NCBI GenBank assembly: GCA_002423185.1 | Contig: DIUX01000004.1 | Coordinates: 372,001-436,000 of the forward strand | Reading direction: 5' to 3' | From: Micavibrio sp. UBA6147 | Lineage (GTDB): Bacteria > Pseudomonadota > Alphaproteobacteria > Micavibrionales > UBA1664 | DNA length: 64,000 nucleotides | In this document: piece after piece, positions 35,145-44,288 of the stretch | How positions within the stretch are numbered: the stretch's first letter is position 1 | Layout of the letters: every line of letters begins with the position of its first letter | The notes under the pieces: generated by a model | Database searches by the model: none | Told to the model about the DNA's origin: nothing | What the model saw: only the letters and a program-made list of their open reading frames with translations | Position numbers and translations under genes: made by a program

Positions 35145-35957
35145 CTATCGCGCGATCAGGACGTGAAAGAAAATATTGGCGTTCGGGCTTTGGTCAAAAA
35201 TACACCCTGTCGTTTGTGAACTCAGCTCATTGACATAGCCGCTTGCGATGTGGATGTGACTGCTGCCTGTCGGGCTGGTTCCGTATGAGCCTTTGAATTT
35301 TCCGTCTGTTTCGGGGTGGTCATAGGTGTTGCCATTACTTGAGGCTTGGGTGGCTTTGCGAAGGCCGAACTTTTTGTTGATCTCGTCACAGATTTCATCA
35401 CTGATGTCGATGAGCAGGACGGCGAGTTCGGTGTCCTCGTTTGTGCCGTTGTTAAAGCAAGTACTCGTGTCGCCGCCGCTCCCGACATTTGAATAGCAAT
35501 CGCGCCCTGTATAGATGAATTGTTTATTCCATCGCGGCAGGGTTTGCCCTTTGAACCAATTATCTTCCGGCGTTATAAAGGGTAATGCGCCGCCATTGCC
35601 TCCGAAAACATCACAACGTCCGTCGGAAGGTGCCAAGGTGTTGTCGTAATCGGCGATGATGTTGTTGTCAAAATTGATCTGGGTGTCGGTGCATCGGTTA
35701 ATGACTTTCAGGCGGCTGATCGTTTGTTCGACCGATGTGGCATATTGAATGATTTGCGAGGCGGCGAGTTTGGCTTTGTCTTTGGAGACTCCATCGCCGC
35801 CGCTGCGGCTGCTCTGCGTCACGGCGTAGGACAGCGCCGCAAACAACGCCACCGCGATGAGAATCAAAAATAAGACATTGCCGGAACATGAACCCGTCTT
35901 TATTGAAAACGAGCCGTTTCGGTGTCGTTTTATGAGTGTCGGGGTATGTTTTCTCAT
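35145..35957 (-). CDS. Pilin-like exported protein (tandem paralogue 2)
   Basis: 270 residues with a 25-residue basic N-terminal extension before GNVLFLILIAVALFAALSY, then a segment nearly identical to that of its neighbour. The variable part includes RCDVF, GRDCYSNVG, EICDEINKKFG and TTGC, and ends HVLIAR. The near-identity with the neighbouring gene over about 65 residues also holds at the DNA level, indicating recent duplication or conversion of the first part. Shorter starts exist before the GNVLF motif, so the long N-terminus is uncertain. Confidence 0.7.
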   Translation of the reverse strand: MRKHTPTLIKRHRNGSFSIKTGSCSGNVLFLILIAVALFAALSYAVTQSSRSGGDGVSKDKAKLAASQIIQYATSVEQTISRLKVINRCTDTQINFDNNIIADYDNTLAPSDGRCDVFGGNGGALPFITPEDNWFKGQTLPRWNKQFIYTGRDCYSNVGSGGDTSTCFNNGTNEDTELAVLLIDISDEICDEINKKFGLRKATQASSNGNTYDHPETDGKFKGSYGTSPTGSSHIHIASGYVNELSSQTTGCIFDQSPNANIFFHVLIAR

Positions 35958-35992
35958 TCTTCCAGTATAGTGGTTTAAATCATAAAATCAGG

Positions 35993-37183
35993 TTAACTGA
36001 AGGCTTGCAGGCCTGTTTGCGCGCGCCCCAAGATGAGTGCGTGAATATCATGCGTGCCTTCATATGTATTCACGGCCTCCAAATTCGTCATGTGGCGGAT
36101 GATGTGGTATTCATCGGCGATGCCGTTGCCGCCATGCATGTCCCGCGCAACCCGCGCAATATCAAGGGCTTTACCACAGTTATTGCGCTTGAGGAGGGAG
36201 ATAGCCTCCGGCGCGGCGCGACCTTCCTCCATTAACCGCCCAAGGCGCAGGGCGCCGTGGAGGCCGAGGGTGATCTCGGTTTGCATGTCGGCGAGTTTTT
36301 TCTGAACCAATTGTTGGGCGGCGAGGGGCTTGCCGAAGACGATCCGATCCATGGTATAGCTGCGCGCTTGGTGCCAGCAAAACTCCGCCGCCCCCATGAC
36401 GCCCCAACAAATGCCATAGCGCGCCTTGTTCAAACACGAAAACGGCCCGCGCATTGAGCCGGCCTTGGGCAAGACATTGGCGTCCGGCACAAACACGTCA
36501 TCCATCGCGATGCCGCCGGTGATGGAGGCGCGGAGCGAGAATTTCCCCTCGATCTTCGGGGCGGTCAGGCCTTTCATGCCTTTGTCGAGGATGAGGCCGA
36601 TGATTTTGCCGTCGTCATCCTTTGCCCAGACAACGAAAACATCGGCGATAGGGGAATTGGTGATCCATTGCTTGGCGCCGGACAGGCGATATCCGCCGGC
36701 GGTTTTTTTGGCGCGTGTGGTCATGGAGGACGGGTCGGAACCGCCGTCTGGCTCCGTCAAGCCGAAGCATCCAACCCATTCGCCAGTGGCGAGTTTGGGC
36801 AGGTATTTATCCTTTTGCTCGTCAGACCCGAAGGCGTAAATCGGATACATGACCAGCGAGGATTGCACGGATAAGGCGGAGCGATAGCCAGAGTCCACAC
36901 GCTCAACTTCCCGCGCGATGAGGCCGTAGGCAACTTCGGATACGCCGGAACAGCCGTAGCCGTGAATGGTGGAGCCGAGCAAACCAAGTTCGCCCATATC
37001 GGTCATGATGGTGCGGTCAAAATTTTCATGGCGGTTGGCCTCAACGATTCCCGGCATCAGGCGGTTTTGCGCAAAATCGCGCGCGGTGTCGCGGATCATC
37101 CGTTCCTCATCGCTCAATAAATCGTCGAGCAAGAGCGGGTCTTCCCACGAAAATGTGCCGAATTGTGCGGGGTCTTTAGCCAT
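35993..37183 (-). CDS. gcdH: Glutaryl-CoA dehydrogenase
   Basis: An FAD enzyme that dehydrogenates and decarboxylates glutaryl-CoA to crotonyl-CoA in lysine/tryptophan degradation. The 396-residue acyl-CoA dehydrogenase has FGLTEPDGGSDPSSM (acyl-CoA dehydrogenase signature 1), YRLSGAKQWITNSPIADVFVVWA, and the C-terminal DMHGGNGIADEYH with the catalytic base Glu in NTYEGTHDIHALILGRA. These are GcdH features. The start at 37183 (MAKDP) follows a GAAAGGAT ribosome-binding site; the upstream in-frame start at 37369 would add 62 atypical residues and reach into the divergent gene at 37290. Confidence 0.93.
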   Translation of the reverse strand: MAKDPAQFGTFSWEDPLLLDDLLSDEERMIRDTARDFAQNRLMPGIVEANRHENFDRTIMTDMGELGLLGSTIHGYGCSGVSEVAYGLIAREVERVDSGYRSALSVQSSLVMYPIYAFGSDEQKDKYLPKLATGEWVGCFGLTEPDGGSDPSSMTTRAKKTAGGYRLSGAKQWITNSPIADVFVVWAKDDDGKIIGLILDKGMKGLTAPKIEGKFSLRASITGGIAMDDVFVPDANVLPKAGSMRGPFSCLNKARYGICWGVMGAAEFCWHQARSYTMDRIVFGKPLAAQQLVQKKLADMQTEITLGLHGALRLGRLMEEGRAAPEAISLLKRNNCGKALDIARVARDMHGGNGIADEYHIIRHMTNLEAVNTYEGTHDIHALILGRAQTGLQAFS

Positions 37184-37289
37184 GATTGATCCTTTCGAAG
37201 AATTCTGTAGACTGTGATGCGAAAGTTTATCGTGTTTTGATGAACAGACCAAGAGGGTATGACGCAATAGAGCAATCAGGAGAGATGAG

Positions 37290-37493
37290 ATGAGCGGCGA
37301 TGCATTGGCGGGGCGTGAGGTTATTATCGAATTTTCGCCCGTGGGCAGTGTCATGAAGGTAACGGCCATGGATGTTTTGACGGTGACGGAGGTGTCGATT
37401 CAAGGCCCTGTGAACACGCCGCAGGAAATTTTGAAACGCAATGCGGTGAAGCGGCTTGAATATGTTTTGCGCAAAAACGGCATTATTGATTGA
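37290..37493 (+). CDS. Small conserved protein, DUF6898-like, 67 aa
   Basis: Begins MSGDALAGREVIIEFSPVGS and has a compact beta-strand pattern: VMKVTAMDVLTVTEVSIQGP, then a helix (PQEILKRNAVKRLEYVL). Such short proteins are found just upstream of rpiB-glyA in many alphaproteobacteria; my family call (DUF6898) is from memory and tentative. No signal or membrane segment. rpiB follows 131 bp downstream on the same strand. Confidence 0.7.
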   Translation: MSGDALAGREVIIEFSPVGSVMKVTAMDVLTVTEVSIQGPVNTPQEILKRNAVKRLEYVLRKNGIID

Positions 37494-37624
37494 GATTATC
37501 GGTTGATGCGCATGCGCGTGATTGACGGCGCGGCAGTGAGCGGGTAAAACCTTGGTACACAGCATCCATAAGGGCACCGTCATAGCGGCGTGCATAAACG
37601 ACGAAAACGGCGAAAATATATATA

Positions 37625-38071
37625 ATGACAAGAAAACTCTTGATTGCGAGCGACCATGGCGGATACGCCCTTAAAGAAGCCTTGAAAAAGGCGTTTGAGG
37701 ATGTGCGTGTTGGCGAATACGTGATCGAATGGCTTGATCTTGGGTGTCACAATCCGGATTCCGTGGATTATCCCGATTATGCCCATGCGCTGGCCGATGC
37801 CATCAAGGCGGGCAAGGCCGATACGGGCGTTTTGATTTGCGGGTCGGGCATCGGGATTTCGATTGCGGCGAACCGCCATGCGCATATTCGGGCGGCTTTA
37901 TGCGGCGATGTGACATCGGCGCGGTTGTCACGGGCGCATAACAACGCGAACGTCATTGTTTTTGGCGGACGCGTGATCGGTGATCAAGTCGCGATTGATT
38001 GCCTCGATATATTTTTAAAAACCCCTTATGAGGGCGGGCGGCATGACCGCAGGATCGGCAAAATGTCCTGA
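37625..38071 (+). CDS. rpiB: Ribose 5-phosphate isomerase B
   Basis: Interconverts ribose 5-phosphate and ribulose 5-phosphate. The 148-residue RpiB/LacAB protein has IASDHGGYALK, the catalytic Cys in VLICGSGIGISIAANR, and SARLSRAHNNANVIVFGGRVIG. It is next to glyA (59 bp), a common alphaproteobacterial order. Confidence 0.95.
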   Translation: MTRKLLIASDHGGYALKEALKKAFEDVRVGEYVIEWLDLGCHNPDSVDYPDYAHALADAIKAGKADTGVLICGSGIGISIAANRHAHIRAALCGDVTSARLSRAHNNANVIVFGGRVIGDQVAIDCLDIFLKTPYEGGRHDRRIGKMS

Positions 38072-38130
38072 CAGACAGGCAGGCATGAAAAAATTACAGT
38101 GGTCGGCACAGATAAATGAAGGAGCGCAGC

Positions 38131-39456
38131 ATGACAAACACCGCAATGAAGGATCTCAGCATGAACAAAGCAACAAAGGCCTATTTTAACGATGAATTGT
38201 CGGCTGTTGACCCCGAGCTGTACTCAGCCATGGTGGGCGAGCTTGAGCGCCAGCAAGACCAGATCGAATTGATCGCCTCTGAAAACATCGTGTCGCGTGC
38301 GGTGCTTCAGGCACAGGGGTCGGTGTTGACCAACAAATACGCCGAAGGATACCCGTCCAAGCGTTACTATCAAGGGTGCGAGTTTGTTGACGTGACTGAA
38401 ACATTGGCGATTGAGCGGGCGAAAAAGCTGTTTGGTTGTGAATTCGTGAACGTACAACCGCATTCCGGCGCGCAAGCGAACCAAGGCGTGTTTTTGGCGT
38501 TGTTGCAACCAGGGGATACGATCCTCGGCATGTCTTTGGCCTGCGGCGGGCATTTGACCCATGGCGCAGCGCCGAACCAATCCGGCAAATGGTTTGATGC
38601 GGTTCAATATGGTGTGCGCAAAGATAACGGCTTGCTGGATTATGACGAAGTCGAAACTTTGGCGCGTCAGCACAAGCCGAAAATGATTATTGCAGGGGCG
38701 TCGGCCTATCCGCGCGTGATTGATTGGGCGCGTTTCCGCAAAATCGCGGATGAAGTCGGTGCTTATTTGATGGTCGATATGGCGCATTATGCCGGTTTGA
38801 TTGCGGGCGGGTCATACCCCAGCCCGTTTGGTCATGCGCATATCGTGACGACCACAACACACAAAACCCTGCGCGGCCCGCGCGGCGGCATGATTATGAC
38901 GAATGACGAGGAGATCGCGAAAAAGATTAATTCGGCGATTTTCCCGGGGCTTCAAGGCGGGCCGCTCGAGCATGTGATTGCGGCAAAGGCTGTGGCCTTT
39001 GGCGAGGCGTTGCGTCCAGACTTCAAAGACTATGCCAAGGCAATTGTTGATAATGCCCGTGTGTTGGCGCAAAAACTGGTCGATGGTGGGCTTGATATCG
39101 TGACCGGCGGAACGGACAGCCATATTGTTTTGGTCGATCTGCGCCCCAAAAAACTCACCGGTAAAATCGCCGATGAGGCGTTGGAGCGTGCGGGGATTAC
39201 CTGCAACAAAAACGCCGTTCCGTTTGACCCTGAAAAACCGTTTGTGACATCGGGCATTCGTTTGGGAACGCCGGCGGGAACAACGCGCGGTTTTGGTGCA
39301 GCGGAATGGAGCCAGATCGGTGATTTGATTCTTGAGGTTTTGGACGGGGTTGTCGCCAACGGCCTTGACGGGAATGATGCGGTTGCAAAGTCAGTTCGCC
39401 AAAAGGTGAAAGCCCTGTGCGACCGTTTCCCGATCTATAGCGGGACTCATTTATAA
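38131..39456 (+). CDS. glyA: Serine hydroxymethyltransferase
   Basis: A PLP enzyme converting serine plus THF to glycine plus methylene-THF. 441 residues with the PLP lysine (Lys245) in TTTTHKTLRGPRGG and further landmarks IELIASENIVS, YAEGYPSKRYYQG, HSGAQAN and NIMV-type strands before VDMAHYAGLI. I start at ATG 38131 because AAGGAG sits six bases upstream; the ATG at 38116 would overlap that site. It is followed by a strong 8-bp GC hairpin (39480-39487 with 39495-39502) without a T-tail, between glyA and nrdR. Confidence 0.96.
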   Translation: MTNTAMKDLSMNKATKAYFNDELSAVDPELYSAMVGELERQQDQIELIASENIVSRAVLQAQGSVLTNKYAEGYPSKRYYQGCEFVDVTETLAIERAKKLFGCEFVNVQPHSGAQANQGVFLALLQPGDTILGMSLACGGHLTHGAAPNQSGKWFDAVQYGVRKDNGLLDYDEVETLARQHKPKMIIAGASAYPRVIDWARFRKIADEVGAYLMVDMAHYAGLIAGGSYPSPFGHAHIVTTTTHKTLRGPRGGMIMTNDEEIAKKINSAIFPGLQGGPLEHVIAAKAVAFGEALRPDFKDYAKAIVDNARVLAQKLVDGGLDIVTGGTDSHIVLVDLRPKKLTGKIADEALERAGITCNKNAVPFDPEKPFVTSGIRLGTPAGTTRGFGAAEWSQIGDLILEVLDGVVANGLDGNDAVAKSVRQKVKALCDRFPIYSGTHL

Positions 39457-39542
39457 TCCCCCATTAAATAGGGGAAAACGCGCGCCGTTTGATGCGGCGC
39501 GCCGTACTTGAACGATAATCACAGATCAAGAAAGAGGCCGTC

Positions 39543-40019
39543 ATGCGTTGCCCTTTTTGCAGTCACGAAGAAACACAGGTGAAAGATTCGCGCCCGTCGG
39601 AGGATAACGCCGTGATCCGCCGTCGGCGGCATTGTTCGTCTTGTGAAGGGCGCTTCACGACGTTTGAGCGGGTTCAGCTTCGCGAACTCACCGTCCTTAA
39701 AAATGACGGCAGCCGCGAACCCTTTGACCGCGATAAATTGACCCGTTCGATGATTATCCCGTTACGCAAACGCCCCGTCAACGAAGACAGGTTAGAGAAA
39801 ATCATCAGCCGCATCGTGCGCGAACTCGAACAAAAGGGCGAGAGCGAAATCACCTCCATCGCCATTGGCCGCATGGTGATGGACACATTCGCGGAGATCG
39901 ACCAAATCGCCTATGTCCGCTATGCCAGTGTTTATAAGGATTTCCGCGAAGTCTCCGACTTCCGTGACTTTCTCGGCGACTTGCCGGATGGGGATGTCGC
40001 CGCTAAAAAAACGGCGTAA
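39543..40019 (+). CDS. nrdR: Transcriptional repressor NrdR
   Basis: Senses (d)ATP and represses ribonucleotide reductase genes. The 158-residue protein has the zinc ribbon Cys3, Cys6, Cys31 and Cys34 (MRCPFCSHEE, RRHCSSCEGRF) and an ATP-cone from ~46 (VLKNDGSREPFDRDKLTRSM) with the final IAYVRYASVYKDF. It is the first gene of a run into ribD with 39 bp between, as in many proteobacteria. Confidence 0.96.
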   Translation: MRCPFCSHEETQVKDSRPSEDNAVIRRRRHCSSCEGRFTTFERVQLRELTVLKNDGSREPFDRDKLTRSMIIPLRKRPVNEDRLEKIISRIVRELEQKGESEITSIAIGRMVMDTFAEIDQIAYVRYASVYKDFREVSDFRDFLGDLPDGDVAAKKTA

Positions 40020-40058
40020 AATTCGGCGTTTTCTACTTTAATTATTGGCGGGTTATCT

Positions 40059-41174
40059 ATGCGTCCTGCGCTTGTTTTCAGTGATTTTGATGTGGCGATG
40101 ATGCGCTCGGCTTTGATGCTGGCGGCGCAGGGGCTGGGGCGTGTCGCACCGAATCCGTCAGTCGGGTGCGTGATTGTTGATATTCAAGGGCGGGTGGTCG
40201 GCGCGGCACGTACCGCCGATGGCGGGCGGCCTCATGCGGAAACACAAGCGCTGGAGATGGCGGGAGAACGCGCCCGCGGGGGAACGTGCTATGTCACGCT
40301 CGAACCTTGCGCCCATCACGGAAAAACACCGCCTTGCGCGGAGGCTTTGCTTCATGCGGGGGTGTCGCGCGTTGTGATCGCCTGTCACGACCCCGATCCG
40401 CGCGTGGCGGGGCAGGGGGCGAATCTATTGCGCCTTGCCGGTGTTACGGTGAATGAGGGGCTTTTGGCGGAAGACGGCTTTGCGGTGAACAAGGGGTTCT
40501 TCCTTCGCTTCGCGCCGCAGCCAAGGCCGTTCGTGACGTTGAAGATTGCCTCGACACTAGACGGGAAAATCGCCACTCAATCGGGCGAGAGCCAATGGAT
40601 TACGGGGGCGGAGGCGCGCGCCGCGGGGCATGGGCTGCGGCTTCGCCATGATGCGATCTTGATCGGAAAAAACACTTACCTTGCGGATAACCCGTCTTTG
40701 TCGTGCCGGCTCGGCGGTATTGCGGCGGATGATGCGGCGCTTCAACCCTTGCCGGTCATTTTGGATCGGGGCGGCGGGTGCGCGCAGGCCTTGGTGAACC
40801 ACCAATTCGCACGGACGCCGCTCTTGGTCACAAACACGGACGCCGTGGTTGAGCGCCATGTTGCGTTTGATGTGTCGGCGACGGGAACGGATATTCCCGA
40901 TGTGCTGGCTATGCTTGCCGCACGCGGCGTGACGCGTTTGCTGGTTGAGGGGGGCGCGGGGGTGATCGGGTCGTTTTTACGGGCGGGAATGGATGCGCCC
41001 CTGTGGGATGAGCTTTGGTGGTTTCAGGCGCCTTCTTTGATTGGTGGCGATGGGTTGCAAGCCGTTCATCCTTTAAATATCAATTCGATAAAAGATGTAT
41101 TTAAAGTAAAACATCAATATGATCGGCCTGTTGGTGCTGATATGCTGCGCGTCTTTACGCATCCGCTGGCCTGA
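40059..41174 (+). CDS. ribD: Bifunctional riboflavin biosynthesis deaminase/reductase
   Basis: Deaminates and then reduces the pyrimidine intermediate of riboflavin synthesis. The N-terminal deaminase (1-145) has HAETQALE with His59/Glu61 and the zinc cysteines Cys84 and Cys93 in LEPCAHHGKTPPC. The C-terminal reductase half (150-371) has FVTLKIASTLDGKIA, ESQWITG and LLVEGGAGVIGSFL. Full-length at 371 residues. It starts the riboflavin block that continues into ribE, ribB(A) and ribH. Confidence 0.96.
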   Translation: MRPALVFSDFDVAMMRSALMLAAQGLGRVAPNPSVGCVIVDIQGRVVGAARTADGGRPHAETQALEMAGERARGGTCYVTLEPCAHHGKTPPCAEALLHAGVSRVVIACHDPDPRVAGQGANLLRLAGVTVNEGLLAEDGFAVNKGFFLRFAPQPRPFVTLKIASTLDGKIATQSGESQWITGAEARAAGHGLRLRHDAILIGKNTYLADNPSLSCRLGGIAADDAALQPLPVILDRGGGCAQALVNHQFARTPLLVTNTDAVVERHVAFDVSATGTDIPDVLAMLAARGVTRLLVEGGAGVIGSFLRAGMDAPLWDELWWFQAPSLIGGDGLQAVHPLNINSIKDVFKVKHQYDRPVGADMLRVFTHPLA

Positions 41175-41259
41175 TTGGAGAGGCGCTTCGTGCCTCATCA
41201 CAAAAATTATCATAAAATTTTCTTGGGATTTTCGCCGAATGGCGTTAAGACTTATCGCC

Positions 41260-41883
41260 ATGTTTACAGGCATTATCAAAGACATCGGAACTGTCCTGCG
41301 CATCGACCGCAATCGCGGGGATGCGCGGTATGTCATTCGCACGGGGCTTGATCTTTCGCGGGTGGAAATCGGCGCGTCGATTGCGTGCGGCGGGTGCTGT
41401 CTCACCGTTGTCGAAAAAGACGGCGATTGTTTTTTGGTTGATGTATCGGCGGAAACCTTGTCGAAAACCAAACTCGGAAGCTGGAACGAAGGGGCGCGCT
41501 TGAATATCGAGCCGTCCTTGCGCATTGGTGACGAGCTTGGCGGTCATATCGTGAGCGGGCATGTAGATGGATTAGCGCGGATTGTGGCTGTGCGAGCGGA
41601 AGGGGATTCTCACCGCCTGAGCATTGAAGTGCCGCAGGAATTCGCGCGGTTCATCGCGCCGAAGGGGTCTGTGGCGCTGGACGGTATTTCCCTGACGGTT
41701 AATGAGGTTGAGGGCTGTGTCTTCGGGGTGAATATCATCCCCCATACATGGCAGGTCACGACGCTGGGCGACGCCAAAATCGGGGATGTTTTGAATTTCG
41801 AGATTGACCTTATGGCGCGGTATGCGGCGCGGTTGATCGGGGCGGATATTGCCCAAAACACAGCACAGAAAAAGACAGGATAG
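41260..41883 (+). CDS. ribE: Riboflavin synthase, alpha chain
   Basis: Converts two lumazine molecules into riboflavin and a pyrimidine. It begins MFTGIIKDIGTVL, the invariant riboflavin synthase start, and contains the two duplicated barrel halves: first SIACGGCCLTVVEKDG with its SAETLSKTKLG strand, then HIVSGHVDGLARI and VALDGISLTVNEVEG with NIIPHTWQVTTL. 207 residues. In-frame upstream starts to 41119 overlap ribD and would add unneeded sequence. It ends three bases before ribB(A). Confidence 0.95.
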   Translation: MFTGIIKDIGTVLRIDRNRGDARYVIRTGLDLSRVEIGASIACGGCCLTVVEKDGDCFLVDVSAETLSKTKLGSWNEGARLNIEPSLRIGDELGGHIVSGHVDGLARIVAVRAEGDSHRLSIEVPQEFARFIAPKGSVALDGISLTVNEVEGCVFGVNIIPHTWQVTTLGDAKIGDVLNFEIDLMARYAARLIGADIAQNTAQKKTG

Positions 41884-41886
41884 ACC

Positions 41887-43056
41887 ATGAGCCCACTTCA
41901 CGCCGTTTGTGACGATCATCCGGTTTGCGATGCGCGGCTTTCGCCGTCCGACCGCTTGGTGTTGTCCAGCCCTGAAGAATTGATCGAAGACGCCAGAAAC
42001 GGGCGGATGTTCATCCTCGTTGACGATGAAGACCGCGAGAACGAAGGCGATTTAATCATTCCGGCTCAGATGGTTACACCGGATTCTATTAACTTCATGG
42101 CAACGCATGGGCGTGGGCTTATTTGCTTGGCAATGGATGAGGCGATGGTGGCGCGGCTTGGCTTGCCGATGATGGCGGCGCGCAATACATCGGGGCATGG
42201 CACGGCCTTTACCGTGTCGATTGAGGCAAAAGACGGGGTGAGCACGGGGATTTCCGCGCCTGACCGCGCCCGCACGATCCAAGTGGCGATTGACCCGACC
42301 AGCGGCCCGAATGATATTGCGATGCCGGGGCATGTGTTCCCCTTGCGGGCGCAAAAAGGCGGGGTTTTGGTGCGGGCGGGGCATACGGAGGCGGCGGTTG
42401 ATATTGCGCGTCTTGCGGGGCTGCGTGGTGCCGGCGTGATTTGTGAAGTGATGAACGAAGACGGCACAATGTCACGCATGGACGATTTGATCGCTTTTTC
42501 TCAAAAACATAGTCTTAAGCTCGGCACGATTGCCGACTTGATCGCCTATCGTTTGCGGACAGAGCAATGCGTTGAACATTTGAAACAGGAACAGATCGAA
42601 AGCCGTTACGGCGGCGCGTTCACCTTGCATACTTACCGCAACTTGATGACCGGCGAAGAAAACATGGCGCTGGTCAAAGGAACGCCGGATTACACGAAGC
42701 CTGTATTGGTGCGGGTGCATGCGATGAACGTAAAGACCGACTTGCTCGGGATCGGGCAAGACACACTGCACTGTGCGATGGACGCGGTCGGCGCGGCGGG
42801 GGCGGGCGTGGTTTTGCTCCTGCAATCGACCCGCGCGATGGAAGAAGACAGCACCCAAGGCTTGGCGAACAGCGCCAACGACAAGGCCGCCAAAGCCGCC
42901 GTGAAGACCGAAAAAACACTGCGTTCCTATGGAATCGGGGCGCAAATCCTCATTCATCTTGGCGTGCGGGATATGGTTTTGCTGACATCCTCGCCCAAGC
43001 ATGTGATCGGACTTCAGGGGTTTGGCCTGAATATAGTTGAACAGCGCGGCTTGTAA
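41887..43056 (+). CDS. ribB: 3,4-dihydroxy-2-butanone 4-phosphate synthase with degenerate GTP cyclohydrolase II domain
   Basis: Makes the four-carbon unit for riboflavin from ribulose 5-phosphate. The RibB half (about 28-225) is intact: FILVDDEDRENEGDLI, FMATHGRGLICLA and HTEAAVDIARLAG with EVMNEDGTM. The second half is aligned with RibA (RYGGAFTLHTYRN, VLVRVHAMN) but lacks the zinc cysteines: where RibA has the RCDCG motif this protein reads DTLHCAM, and the RQEGR-like substrate motif is replaced. It therefore probably has no GTP cyclohydrolase activity. This RibBX-like architecture is known in proteobacteria. Confidence 0.9.
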   Translation: MSPLHAVCDDHPVCDARLSPSDRLVLSSPEELIEDARNGRMFILVDDEDRENEGDLIIPAQMVTPDSINFMATHGRGLICLAMDEAMVARLGLPMMAARNTSGHGTAFTVSIEAKDGVSTGISAPDRARTIQVAIDPTSGPNDIAMPGHVFPLRAQKGGVLVRAGHTEAAVDIARLAGLRGAGVICEVMNEDGTMSRMDDLIAFSQKHSLKLGTIADLIAYRLRTEQCVEHLKQEQIESRYGGAFTLHTYRNLMTGEENMALVKGTPDYTKPVLVRVHAMNVKTDLLGIGQDTLHCAMDAVGAAGAGVVLLLQSTRAMEEDSTQGLANSANDKAAKAAVKTEKTLRSYGIGAQILIHLGVRDMVLLTSSPKHVIGLQGFGLNIVEQRGL

Positions 43057-43138
43057 TGATATGCATCGGCGCGTCCATGCCAAAAAAACGAAGCCGAATA
43101 ATTCGATAGCCATTGAATAACAGAATAAGGATGAAGCT

Positions 43139-43606
43139 ATGAGTGCCCCTGATGAGTCCCGCGCCGTTCCGCATTGCCTGATTATCGAGGCGCGTTTTTA
43201 TACGCATATTGCCGATATGTTGGTGAGTGGCGCGATGAAGGCGCTGGATGAGGTCGGCGTGACCTATGACCGTGTTGAGGTTCCCGGAGCGCTTGAGATT
43301 CCTTCGGTTTTGTCGTTTGCGGGGCAATCGGGGCAATATGATGCGTTTATTGTTTTGGGGTGCGTTATTCGCGGCGAAACAGGACATTATGATATTGTGT
43401 GTAACGAGAGCGCACGCGGCGTTTACGAAGTGTCTTTGGCGCTCGACCTTGCGGTCGGCAACGGCATTTTGACGGTTGAGAACGAGGCGCAGGCGATTGT
43501 CCGCGCCGACCCCGCACAAAAGAACAAAGGCCGCGATGCCGCGGTTGCGGCGCTTGAGGTTCTTGCCCTCAAACACCATTTCTTTGACTTGGCGGACGCC
43601 GAGTAG
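43139..43606 (+). CDS. ribH: 6,7-dimethyl-8-ribityllumazine synthase
   Basis: Joins the pyrimidine and butanone phosphate. 155 residues with VPGALEIPSVLSF, GCVIRGETGHYDIV (catalytic-region His) and the helix following NGILTVENEAQAIVRAD. The GETGHY motif replaces the more common GxTxHF. Lumazine synthase normally forms a pentamer or an icosahedral shell. It sits directly before nusB, as in many bacteria. Confidence 0.95.
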   Translation: MSAPDESRAVPHCLIIEARFYTHIADMLVSGAMKALDEVGVTYDRVEVPGALEIPSVLSFAGQSGQYDAFIVLGCVIRGETGHYDIVCNESARGVYEVSLALDLAVGNGILTVENEAQAIVRADPAQKNKGRDAAVAALEVLALKHHFFDLADAE

Positions 43607-43646
43607 ACAATAAGCATATAAGTATAGACGAGCAGCACAGGAACGG

Positions 43647-44132
43647 ATGATGAGCGAATTGCCACAACAACAGGCTAAAAAACCGGCAAAAAAAGGGTCG
43701 GCATCCGCGCGGAACCGTATGGCGCGGCTTTTGGCGGCGCAGGCTGTGTATCAATTGATGATGACCGACCTTGATGCCGATACGGTGATGCTCAATGTGC
43801 GTGGCCGATCGGGGTTTCGGGACGGGGATGTCGCGGATGAATTTGTCGACCATGATGATGCGCTGTTTTTGTCGATTGTGCGCAGCCAGCAAGCCAAAAA
43901 AACCGATATTGAGGTTTTTTTGAATGAAGCGATGGGGGCGAAATACAAGGATCTTGAGGTCTTGTTAAAGGCTATCTTGATGTGCGGCGCGGCGGAAATC
44001 CTGTGTCATCATGACGTGGATGCGCCGATTATCATCAACGATTATATGACCGTGACCGATAGTTTTTATGAGGGGACGGAGAAAAAAATCATTAATGCCG
44101 TTCTTGATAAGCTGTTTAAACAGGTGCGTTAA
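43647..44132 (+). CDS. nusB: Transcription antitermination factor NusB
   Basis: Binds boxA RNA with NusE (S10) and supports rRNA transcription. The 161-residue helical protein has ARNRMARLLAAQAVYQLMM, a central part ending in LEVLLKAILMCGAAEILCHHD, and APIIINDYMTVTDSFYEGTEKKIINAVLD. A basic Lys/Gln N-terminus of about 20 residues precedes the family start. Last gene of the riboflavin block. Confidence 0.93.
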   Translation: MMSELPQQQAKKPAKKGSASARNRMARLLAAQAVYQLMMTDLDADTVMLNVRGRSGFRDGDVADEFVDHDDALFLSIVRSQQAKKTDIEVFLNEAMGAKYKDLEVLLKAILMCGAAEILCHHDVDAPIIINDYMTVTDSFYEGTEKKIINAVLDKLFKQVR

Positions 44133-44288
44133 ACAAGTTTGTTAAAGGCTTTCCGTATATCTATTTGTTTATAAACGATATTTATTTCTACCCTATCTGA
44201 TAAACTTTTACATAACAATAACTCCTTCTTAAGATATTCCTGTCATAATAAACAGGATCGCATAATAAAGAGGGGGATCATAAAAGTT

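Noticed and set aside
37184..37369. 62-residue N-terminal extension of gcdH
   Set aside because: The family start MAKDP follows a good ribosome-binding site, and the extension overlaps the divergent gene.
40020..40058. FMN riboswitch before ribD
   Set aside because: Only 39 bp separate nrdR from ribD, far too short for the element, and none of its conserved blocks is visible.
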